In this document: piece after piece, positions 1 through 8,541 of the stretch
Layout: each line of letters begins with the position of its first letter
How positions within the stretch are numbered: position 1 is the first letter of the stretch
From: Planctomycetota bacterium
GTDB lineage: Bacteria; Planctomycetota; Phycisphaerae; UBA1845
Assembly (NCBI GenBank): GCA_013151185.1
Contig: JAADIU010000122.1
Coordinates: forward strand, 1 to 42,694
Direction of reading: 5' to 3'
DNA length: 42,694 bases
The notes under the pieces: model-generated
Told to the model about the DNA's origin: nothing
What the model saw: only the letters and a program-made list of their open reading frames with translations
The model's database searches: none
Program-made: the position numbers and the translations under genes

Positions 1-194
1 TCGATCGCCACAGCTTCAATTCGTTCGCGGGCCGCGACAGGCATCGCTTCAAAGAACGTATCCAGCGTCGCAATCTGACGCCCTTCACCCAAGGGAAGTA
101 AGCCACTATACTCCGTCCAGACACCGGTTTCTCCTTTCAGCCGAACAACCGTCGTTAACAAACGCTTGTCTAGCACCGGGAAAACCGGTGTCCA
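1..194 (-). pseudogene. possible truncated transposase fragment (ISL3-like?), running off the window edge
   Basis: Minus frame reads ...PVFPVLDKRLLTTVVRLKGETGVWTEYSGLLPLGEGRQIATLDTFFEAMPVAARERIEAVAID; TAA and TGA lie just upstream in frame with no good start. The 'TLDxFFEAM..RIEAVAxD' stretch resembles the DDE core of ISL3-type transposases, from memory only. Confidence 0.3.
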
Positions 195-381
195 TTATCA
201 CTCAAGCACTTACATCAACAACTTTTTCGGAGGAGAACCAATTAGTAAGAGTGCGAGAAGAGTAATACGTTTTTCCAGAGAATAGATCGGAGCCGCACGT
301 TCCAATTTCCAGCACAGGCCGAATAACCACGGTTTCGTAGGCCCAATATGGCGGAGGCCACCGGGCAATGCAGGTCTCCAA

Positions 382-1875
382 TCAATCCAAGTCATAGAGC
401 GGTTTGTACTTCCCGTTGAGGTACCGCATGAATGGGGCGGGGGAGAGGGCTTTGCCTGTGACGCGCTCGCATAGTTCACCGGCGCGGAAGCGCATTCCGT
501 GTTGGTGGATGTGTTCTCTTAGCCACTCGCGCAGGGGTTGTATTTCGCCGCGTGCGAATTGGGCTTCGAGGTTGTCGAGATCGGTGTTGGCTTTTTCAAA
601 TAATTGTGCCGCGTAGAGATTTCCCAGGGTGTATGTTGGGAAGTAGCCAAATCCACCCAGTGACCAATGTATATCCTGAAGGCAGCCGCTTGCGTCGTCG
701 GGTGGGGTTACCCCGAGGAACTCTTTTGATTTTGCAGCCCACGCGCTGGGCAGGTCTTCCACTGAGAGCGCTCCCGAAATCAACGCCCGCTCCAATTCAA
801 ACCGCATGATGATATGTAGATTGTAGGTGACTTCGTCGGCTTCTACTCGGATGAGTGAAGGGGATACTTTGTTGATCGCTTTCCAGAATGTTTCGAGTGG
901 TACGTTGCCCAGCGCGTCGGGAAACATTTCCTGTACACCGGCGTATTGAAATTGCCAAAATGGTTTCGATCTTCCTACCATGTTCTCCCACAGGCGCGAC
1001 TGCGATTCGTGCATACCGAGCGACGTGGCTGTCCCCATCGGTGTGAATTGGTGGGCTGGGTCGAGACCCTGTTCGTAGAGACCGTGCCCGACTTCGTGCA
1101 TCATTCCGAAGATCGCCGTCGAGAAGAATCGTTCGTCGTAACGCGTGGTGACGCGAACATCGCGGGGCCCCATGCTCATGCAGAAGGGGTGAACGGTGCG
1201 GTCGAGCCTTCCGGCATCGAAATCAAAACAGATCGCCGCACCGAGGCGTTTGCATAATTGTTCTTGTACGTTGGCTGGATAGTGTCGCCGCAAGACGCTG
1301 TCATCGATGCGATCAGACACCTCACCGATGGCGCTGACGAGCGGGACGAGTTGTTCGCGGAGGTCGCGGAACAGGGGCACGATGTCGGCGGTGACTGCCC
1401 CAGGCTCGAATTCATCCATCAAGGCGTCATACGCTTCGCCTTCGAATCCGATGGCCTCGGCTTGCGATCGCTTCAATTTCAGCAATTCGGTCAGGTGGGG
1501 GGCGAATGCTGCGAAGTTGTCGTCTTTGCGGGCGGTGGCCCATGCGCTTCGGGCAAGGGATGACACGCGGCTTATGTTTTCGACAAGATCGACGGGTACG
1601 CGGCTTGCCCGTGCGTGGTTGCGTCTTGCTTCTCGGATATTCGTATCACGAACCGGGTCTCCCGACTCTGCCGTGCTTGCGATCAAATCGCCCATCGCGT
1701 CGGCGGCTTGTAAGTCGTGCTTCATCACGGCCATTTGCGCGCACATTTCGGCTCGGGCGTCGATGCCCTTTGGAGGCATGTAGGTGTCCTGATCCCATTC
1801 AAGCAACGCATCGACGGCTTGGAGGCGTCCAATCTGGATGATGCGTTCCAGCAGTTTTGCATATGAGTCGTTCAT
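382..1875 (-). CDS. M32 family metallocarboxypeptidase (thermostable carboxypeptidase Taq-like)
   Basis: 497-aa ORF with HEVGHGLYEQG (HExxH), HESQSR, TVHPF and DVRVTTRYDE motifs typical of M32. Confidence 0.93.
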   Translation of the reverse strand: MNDSYAKLLERIIQIGRLQAVDALLEWDQDTYMPPKGIDARAEMCAQMAVMKHDLQAADAMGDLIASTAESGDPVRDTNIREARRNHARASRVPVDLVENISRVSSLARSAWATARKDDNFAAFAPHLTELLKLKRSQAEAIGFEGEAYDALMDEFEPGAVTADIVPLFRDLREQLVPLVSAIGEVSDRIDDSVLRRHYPANVQEQLCKRLGAAICFDFDAGRLDRTVHPFCMSMGPRDVRVTTRYDERFFSTAIFGMMHEVGHGLYEQGLDPAHQFTPMGTATSLGMHESQSRLWENMVGRSKPFWQFQYAGVQEMFPDALGNVPLETFWKAINKVSPSLIRVEADEVTYNLHIIMRFELERALISGALSVEDLPSAWAAKSKEFLGVTPPDDASGCLQDIHWSLGGFGYFPTYTLGNLYAAQLFEKANTDLDNLEAQFARGEIQPLREWLREHIHQHGMRFRAGELCERVTGKALSPAPFMRYLNGKYKPLYDLD

Positions 1876-2327
1876 CGTGTTCCTTTTTCGACGGTTTAGG
1901 GGGCGGTGATCATGGGTCAGGAATCTTCAAGGATGCCCATTTCCTCAATGGCATCAATTTAATTTTGAATCATCGCTCGGGCCCACCCGCGACATTTCTA
2001 AATAAAAAACGTCACTGCTGTCAAACTTTTCAAATTCATGTCTATGGTGTCGTAGAGAGTGGGTCCGTGAATTATCGCGCCGGGTTTCTGCGATCCTGGA
2101 CTTGCGTTCTACCGCCGTCCTAATTTGCGTTCAAGTGAAACTGCACGGAGCACCCTTGTTGTGCTGCGGTGTGCCGTCGTACGCAACACACGCGGTAGGC
2201 TTTCTCATAAATCCATTCGGTTTTTGGAACTAAAATATGTTGACATCGGGTCCAAAGGTCGTCAAAGTTAGACCAAGGCTGGTCGCTTTCATCCACAACA
2301 CAATTCATTCAGAGTGGAGTCCGGGCC

Positions 2328-5300
2328 ATGAACGGCGACACGGGGATCAAACGTAAGTGCGCTATCGTTGCATCTACACATCCAAGCGATGCGTCCACGA
2401 ATCCAGGAAGTTCGCAGGCGGGCTGCTCTTGCCTTCGAGGTTTCAAGACCAAACTTAGGCGAAAAACGTCCAGTATATCGCGAAGTCGAATGCTCGCGTT
2501 TGGGGTTGCGCTACTTGCCATGACCTTGGCGAGTGGCGTTGCGCATGCGCAGTTGCCGTTTGACTATGACGGGGATGGCGATCGCGACATCACGGATCTC
2601 GGCATTTTTGAATTGTGCATGGCCGGTCCGGGTGTGGCGCACATTCCTGGTTGCGAACCAGGTGATCCCGATGGCGATGGCGTCACTGATCTGCGAGCAT
2701 TTGCACAGCTCCAGATCGATTTCAGCATGGTTGCCGAAGGTGCATGTTGCCGCGACGGCGTCACCTGCGCCGTCGTTCCAGAGGACGATTGCATCAATCC
2801 ACCATTTTCCGGTGTCTATCTTGGTAATGGGACCACTTGCGATCCGAATCCTTGCGACGCACCAACCATTTTTCCGATGACACCGACAGAGTGTCCGATT
2901 GAATTCTCCGTTTGTCCGTGCGACCCCACGCGCTGTCCGACTCAACCGACAGCCTGCCCGCAGGACACAACAAACTGTCCGCAAGCGGCGACTCTTTGTG
3001 AGTTTACCGTTTGTCCGAGTAGTCCAACGTTCTGCCCCGATCAGCCCACGCAGTGCCCATCTCAGCCAACACTCTGCCCCACCAATTTACCCACATGCGA
3101 TCCGACGGTTTTCCCGCAGGTGGCAACGCAGTGTCCGTTGGATGTGACTGTTTGTGAGCCGACCAACTGCCCGATCTTCCCGACGGTTTGCCAGGACACA
3201 GTGTGTCCGAATGTCGTCACCGCGTGCCCGAAGGATTTCACCGTGTGCCCGCAGGAAACAACGACCTGCCCGGTGAATGACACCTTCTGTCCCGACTTCC
3301 AGACGACCTGTCCGCTCGATCCGACCATTTGCCAGTTCACATTCTGCCCGGACGTTCCGACGTTCTGCCCGGCTGACGGGATCAATTGCCCGCCGCCGCC
3401 GGATCCGACCCAGTTCCCGGTCGTTGCGACTTCGTGCCCGGTCCTCCCGACGGAATGCCCATCGCACTCAATCCTGACGATTTGTGAGGTGACGGTCTGC
3501 CCGGCAGGCACGGGAGACTTCACGCAGTGCCCGGTGGAAAATACGTTCTGCCCGGTGAGCCCGACGAACTGCCCATGTGACATCACGCGGTGCCCAACCG
3601 ACCTGACGAACTGCCCAACTGAGGCAACCCTTTGTCCGCAGGTTCCGGGAGCGTGCGAAGTCACGATTTTCCCAACGAGTCCGACGACGTGCCCGCAGGT
3701 GGTGACGACCTGTCCGCAGACTCCCACGATTTGTCAGACAACGTTGCCCACGGTTTGCCCCGGCACCGTCACGGTTTGCCCGGCGACACCGACGCAGTGT
3801 GCCAGCCAGGTGACCACCTGCCCCGATGGCACGGTAACCACCTGTCCGGTTCAGGATACGGTCTGTCCGATTCTCGACACGGCTTGCCCGAAAGAGATCA
3901 CGCAGTGTCCGAAGGAGTTGACGAGTTGCCCGGCGATGGCGACGCAGTGTCCATCGTTTGATACGACGTGTCCGCAGCAGTTGACAATTTGCGAGCACAC
4001 ACAGTGTCCGACCATCGTGACCGTCTGCCCGATCGACGCTGCGGGCAACTGTCCCGATCCAACGGTGTTCCCGATTGGACCGACGATGTGTTCGACCATT
4101 GCGACGGAGTGCCCGCAGGAAGCGACAACGTGTCCAGCCGTCGTCACTGAGTGTCCCAAGACGTTTACGACCTGCCCGACCGAGGTGACGGTATGCCCGG
4201 TTGATCAAACGCAGTGTCCAAGCGATGTGACCAACTGTGCCACCGCGTTGACTGTGTGCCAGTTCACCGTTTGCCCTGATGTTGTGACCTTCTGCCCAGC
4301 CCAGCCGACACTTTGCCCGGCAGAGCCTACGTTCTGCGATGCAGCAGGGTTGGCGACGGTCTGCGAGTTCACCCAATGCCCGTCGGACGTGACGAACTGC
4401 CCGACGAGTCCGACCCAGTGCGAGTTCACGAATTGTCCGCAGTTCCCAACGGTCTGCCAGTTCACGGAATGCCCGCAGGATCTGACGTTCTGTCCGGGGT
4501 CGGTCACGGTATGTCCAGCAGAACCCACGACGTGCCCGCAGAACGATACGTTCTGCCCGGACTTCCAAACGCAGTGTCCGTCGATTGCGACGTTCTGCGA
4601 GTTCACCATCTGTGCGCCTTCAAACACGTTCTGCCCGACAACGCCGACGACGTGTCCGGTCATTCCGGGCGTCTGTCAGGATCCCGAGCCGACAGTGTTC
4701 CCGGTCAGTCCGACGAATTGTCCGACCGTGATTACGGAGTGTCCCGCCGACCTGACCATGTGCGAGTTCACACTCTGTCCGGTGGGTGCGGGTACATTCA
4801 CGAATTGCCCGGTGAACGAAACGTTCTGCCCAGCAGTGGTGACGACATGCCCGTGCGACCCAACACAGTGCGGCGTGCAGGGGACCACGGTTTGCCCGCA
4901 GGAGGCGACGCTCTGTCCGCAGTCACCGCCGAATTGCGACTTCACAATTTTCCCGACCAACCCGACGTTCTGTACGACGGATGTGGTGACGGTTTGCCCG
5001 GTCGTGCCGACGATCTGCACGCAGGATCAGCCGACGTCGTGCCCGGTCGATACCGTGTGCCCGCTAACGCCCACGGAGTGCGTCACGCCGATTACGGCCT
5101 GTGCGGCCACCGTCACAGTGTGCCCAATGCAGGACACGGTTTGTCCGCAGCTCTTTACTGCATGCCCGCGGACGGTGACCGAGTGCCCATGCGACATCAC
5201 CACCTGCCCAACGATCGTGACGGAGTGTCCGTTCACGCAGACGATCTGTTCGGACGGTACGCCGACGCTATGCGAATTCACGGTGTGCCCGCAGAATCTG

Positions 5301-7271
5301 ACGTTCTGCCCATCCGATCAAGCGGCAGGATGTCCTGATCCGACGGTGTTCCCGTTGATCCCGACGCAGTGCTCTGCGGTTGCTACGGAGTGCCCGGAAG
5401 TTGTCACGGAATGCCCCGTCATGGTGACGAACTGCCCAAGTCAGTTCACGTTCTGCCCGGCTGAGCCGACGCAGTGTCCGCTTCAGGAAACACTCTGTTC
5501 GGATGCGCCGTCAATTTGTCCGCAGGCTCCGACGCTGTGCAGCTTCACGATTTGCCCGGACATTCAAACGTTCTGTCCGGACTCGCCAACGTTCTGCCCC
5601 GCGACTCCGACCGAATGTCAAACGGGTGGCGCTGCGACGATTTGCCCACTGGGAACGGTCTGTCCCATTCAGCCGACGTTGTGTGAGGACGTGATGACCG
5701 TTTGCACCACCTCGCCGACTGTTTGCCCGGTGATTCAAACCCAGTGCCCGCAGACGGAAACGAGATGCCCGCGTACACCGACCGTGTGCCCGTGCGATCC
5801 AACGTCGTGTCCGATAACAGATACGGTCTGCCCAAGTTTCCTGACTTCGTGTCCGTTCGAGCCGACCGTCTGCGAGTTCACTGAGTGCCAGACAAGCAAC
5901 ACCTTCTGTCCGACGTTGGCGACGACCTGTCCGGGCATCGGCGGGTTCTGTCCGCCCGATCCAACCATCGTGCCCACGTCACCGACGAGTTGTCCCATTG
6001 TCGTGACCGAGTGTGAAGCCACACCCACGCAATGTGCAACATCGCAGCTCACCAGTTGTCCGGGCCAGTTCACTTCGTGCCCCATTGCTACGACGCAATG
6101 TCCATACGAGGCCACGGTCTGCCCGTGCGACCCGACAACATGTGCAGCCGTGTTGACAACCTGCCCGGCGTCACCGACCGAATGTCCGAGCCAGCCGACG
6201 CTGTGCGAGTTCACGATCTGCGAGGCCTCACAGACGTTCTGTGCGATCCAGGAAACGGTTTGCCCGTTGACAGTGACCGTGTGTGCTGACGTCGCGGGTG
6301 CCAATACGATTTGCGAGCCGTTCATTACGCAGTGTCCGACAGCGATCCCGACGACTTGCGAGGACAACGGTTTGACGGTCTGTGCAGGTGCCACGGGAAT
6401 TTGCGACTACACGTTCGCACCGGTATTCTCAACATCGTGTCCGATCTCGTTCACGTCGTGTCCGTGTGATGTGACCCTTTGCGGTGCTGTGGTTACGACA
6501 TGCCCGGCGGACTTCGCGACGGTGTGTGCAGGTGCGACTCCCCTCAGTTGCGACTTTACGACCTTCCCACAGAGTACGACCTTCTGTCCCGCAAGCAGCC
6601 CGACTGGCTGCCCGCTGCCACCTGTCGTGACGGTCTTTGGTGTGACGCACACCCCGCTTGGTCAGGGAACCCTAACCGACACCGGTGGCGCCTTGGTGGT
6701 TTCAAACCTTGGTTCCAGCGGATTGGATGGAGTCCGATCGAACACCGACTTCATCGTCGACAGTTTCTTCGACATTACTTACACGATCGATTTCGGTCCC
6801 GAGTTGCCCGGTGCGTCGTTCCAGGTTGATAGCTTCTTCGACATCACTTACCGCATCGATGCCACAGCACCGAATCAGCAGACGATCAGCGTCGCCGATT
6901 TGTCATGTGCCCCGTTGCAGGTCGAGTTGCGGCTGGGTGGGGTTGTCGTTTCGACCGGTGCATTCCCGAACCCCGCACCGGGCGAAGCACTGGTGATTTC
7001 GAATCTTGGGTCGAGCGGCTGCGATGGCGTGTCTATCAGTGTCGGAGATGGTCCGGGTCCGCTCGCGGTCGACAGCTTCTTCGACATCACTTACCAGATC
7101 CAGTTCCAAAGCCAGATTCCCGGGCAGGCTCCGGTGCTCTGCGACCAGATCCGGATCACGCACGACAAATGCACTGACGATCCACTGCGGGTCGTCGATT
7201 TGACGGCTCAAAATCCGAGCAACGGTACGTTTGTGATCACGGACCTGCGGGTGATTGAAGGACCGCAGTAA
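2328..7271 (+). CDS. giant secreted Cys/Pro/Thr-rich heptad-repeat protein with N-terminal dockerin-like EF-hand motifs
   Basis: 1647-aa ORF. Signal-like MLAFGVALLAMTLASGVAHA-Q (internal ATG at 2490), then DYDGDGDRDITDLGIF...GDPDGDGVTDLRAFA, then about 1200 aa of CPxxxTx units, then a C-terminal domain with three VDSFFDITY repeats. Start may be 2328 or 2490. Confidence 0.9.
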   Translation: MNGDTGIKRKCAIVASTHPSDASTNPGSSQAGCSCLRGFKTKLRRKTSSISRSRMLAFGVALLAMTLASGVAHAQLPFDYDGDGDRDITDLGIFELCMAGPGVAHIPGCEPGDPDGDGVTDLRAFAQLQIDFSMVAEGACCRDGVTCAVVPEDDCINPPFSGVYLGNGTTCDPNPCDAPTIFPMTPTECPIEFSVCPCDPTRCPTQPTACPQDTTNCPQAATLCEFTVCPSSPTFCPDQPTQCPSQPTLCPTNLPTCDPTVFPQVATQCPLDVTVCEPTNCPIFPTVCQDTVCPNVVTACPKDFTVCPQETTTCPVNDTFCPDFQTTCPLDPTICQFTFCPDVPTFCPADGINCPPPPDPTQFPVVATSCPVLPTECPSHSILTICEVTVCPAGTGDFTQCPVENTFCPVSPTNCPCDITRCPTDLTNCPTEATLCPQVPGACEVTIFPTSPTTCPQVVTTCPQTPTICQTTLPTVCPGTVTVCPATPTQCASQVTTCPDGTVTTCPVQDTVCPILDTACPKEITQCPKELTSCPAMATQCPSFDTTCPQQLTICEHTQCPTIVTVCPIDAAGNCPDPTVFPIGPTMCSTIATECPQEATTCPAVVTECPKTFTTCPTEVTVCPVDQTQCPSDVTNCATALTVCQFTVCPDVVTFCPAQPTLCPAEPTFCDAAGLATVCEFTQCPSDVTNCPTSPTQCEFTNCPQFPTVCQFTECPQDLTFCPGSVTVCPAEPTTCPQNDTFCPDFQTQCPSIATFCEFTICAPSNTFCPTTPTTCPVIPGVCQDPEPTVFPVSPTNCPTVITECPADLTMCEFTLCPVGAGTFTNCPVNETFCPAVVTTCPCDPTQCGVQGTTVCPQEATLCPQSPPNCDFTIFPTNPTFCTTDVVTVCPVVPTICTQDQPTSCPVDTVCPLTPTECVTPITACAATVTVCPMQDTVCPQLFTACPRTVTECPCDITTCPTIVTECPFTQTICSDGTPTLCEFTVCPQNLTFCPSDQAAGCPDPTVFPLIPTQCSAVATECPEVVTECPVMVTNCPSQFTFCPAEPTQCPLQETLCSDAPSICPQAPTLCSFTICPDIQTFCPDSPTFCPATPTECQTGGAATICPLGTVCPIQPTLCEDVMTVCTTSPTVCPVIQTQCPQTETRCPRTPTVCPCDPTSCPITDTVCPSFLTSCPFEPTVCEFTECQTSNTFCPTLATTCPGIGGFCPPDPTIVPTSPTSCPIVVTECEATPTQCATSQLTSCPGQFTSCPIATTQCPYEATVCPCDPTTCAAVLTTCPASPTECPSQPTLCEFTICEASQTFCAIQETVCPLTVTVCADVAGANTICEPFITQCPTAIPTTCEDNGLTVCAGATGICDYTFAPVFSTSCPISFTSCPCDVTLCGAVVTTCPADFATVCAGATPLSCDFTTFPQSTTFCPASSPTGCPLPPVVTVFGVTHTPLGQGTLTDTGGALVVSNLGSSGLDGVRSNTDFIVDSFFDITYTIDFGPELPGASFQVDSFFDITYRIDATAPNQQTISVADLSCAPLQVELRLGGVVVSTGAFPNPAPGEALVISNLGSSGCDGVSISVGDGPGPLAVDSFFDITYQIQFQSQIPGQAPVLCDQIRITHDKCTDDPLRVVDLTAQNPSNGTFVITDLRVIEGPQ

Positions 7272-7313
7272 GGTTCGGCTAGTCAGACAAGTGTGTTCCA
7301 ATCGCTCTTCGAT

Positions 7314-7355
7314 GGCGGCTGGGTGGGTTTCAAAGCCCACTCAGCCGCCTTTTTT
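7314..7355 (+). terminator. Rho-independent terminator downstream of the giant repeat gene
   Basis: GGCGGCTGGGTGGG-TTTCAAAG-CCCACTCAGCCGCC followed by TTTTTT; about 14-bp stem with one G-T wobble. Confidence 0.9.
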
Positions 7356-7515
7356 CGTTTGCAATTCCTGTTGCACCGTGGGAAGCGGTTTCGCGTGCTC
7401 GCGCTGCCGTTTACAATGCGTGTTCTGATTACCGATCGGTTACACATCTTTTGGGGTCTGGTCGTCAGAACCGGGGCTGTGATGGACTATGTCACAGTGA
7501 AGAAAGGTAATAACC

Positions 7516-8532
7516 ATGGCTGGCAAAAATCCTTCACATTTATCGGTGTCCGATTCGTCGGGCAATTCCTCTTCCGCATCCAAGAGACCGAACATCGCGA
7601 CCACGATTGGCGCGTGCCTTATCGGGACGGCGATGCTGGTCGTACTTGCGGTCGCCGACGGGCAGATGTTCGAGGACCCGGAGTTCTCCGGCCTCTACAA
7701 GTTCACGCTCGATCAGGCATTTTCGCGATTCAAAGAATCCGATCGCAAGGTGCCCGCAGGACCGCAGGGTGCTCCAACTCGGCCGTCTCAACCGGGTAGG
7801 ACGCGGGAGCAGATGCAGCGCTTGGCCAACTTTGGGAAAAGTCAGGGTGGGCTGGGCAGTTTACCGCAAGCCGGTCGGGGGGCGGCTGGTCGGCAGCAAC
7901 CTGCTGCGGGGCAACACGCGCACGATCAGGGCGGTCCCAACACCAAGCGAGGCAACGATTTCGCCCGAACCGGGAATCATGCGGAAGCGGTCAAGGCATA
8001 TCAGCTAGCACTGCAGGAAGATCCAACGCGGTTGCAGGCCCGGCATTCGATGGGCGATTCGCTTCGGGCGATGGGTCGCCATGACGAAGCCATCGCTGCG
8101 TACCGGGCAGTGCTCAAGCAAAATCCGCAGTACTATTGTTGCTACACGCACATTGGCGATGTCGAGAAATCGCGCAACAATACCTCCGTTGCAGACTCGG
8201 CCTACACGAAAGCCATCGACGGATACCAGCAGCAGGTTCAGTCGGGTGGACCGGCTGCGTCGACGGCGAAGTTTCAGTTGGCAAAGCTCTATCACGATTT
8301 GAATCGAAACCTTCCCGAAGCGCTCAAGTTTGCCGAAGAGGCCAACGCAGCGACCCCCAACACGTTTGCGTACCTACAGATCCTGGCTCAAATCTACGAA
8401 AAGCTGGGGCGAACGAAGGACGCATCCGTCAAGTATGACGAACTCATCAAAGTTGCGCCACAACACGCGCAATACTTCCAACAGCAAAAGCAACGCTTGA
8501 CCGCAGCAGCGGGCAAGCCATCTACCAACTGA
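7516..8532 (+). CDS. TPR-repeat protein with N-terminal transmembrane segment
   Basis: 338-aa ORF; TM near N-terminus (ATTIGACLIGTAMLVVLAV), then GNHAEAVKAYQLALQEDPTRLQARHSMGDSLRAMGRHDEAIAAYRAVLKQNP. Confidence 0.85.
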   Translation: MAGKNPSHLSVSDSSGNSSSASKRPNIATTIGACLIGTAMLVVLAVADGQMFEDPEFSGLYKFTLDQAFSRFKESDRKVPAGPQGAPTRPSQPGRTREQMQRLANFGKSQGGLGSLPQAGRGAAGRQQPAAGQHAHDQGGPNTKRGNDFARTGNHAEAVKAYQLALQEDPTRLQARHSMGDSLRAMGRHDEAIAAYRAVLKQNPQYYCCYTHIGDVEKSRNNTSVADSAYTKAIDGYQQQVQSGGPAASTAKFQLAKLYHDLNRNLPEALKFAEEANAATPNTFAYLQILAQIYEKLGRTKDASVKYDELIKVAPQHAQYFQQQKQRLTAAAGKPSTN

Positions 8533-8541
8533 TCGCCTCGA

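Noticed and set aside
210-479. 89-aa minus-strand ORF at the left edge
   Set aside because: Overlaps the 3' end of the M32 gene and has no domain; could be a decayed segment but evidence is inadequate.
3062-5738. Long antisense and out-of-frame ORFs over the giant gene (e.g. 3468..4568 -, 366 aa; 5735..6394 -, 219 aa; 4313..5338 +, 341 aa)
   Set aside because: They are mirror products of the 21-bp repeat (GQxVxxxGH-type or Arg-rich heptads) and lack independent protein features; the sense frame has the signal peptide and domains.
2850-6600. CRISPR-like or minisatellite array
   Set aside because: Periodicity is 21 bp in frame with codon-level variation and no spacer structure; it is protein-coding.
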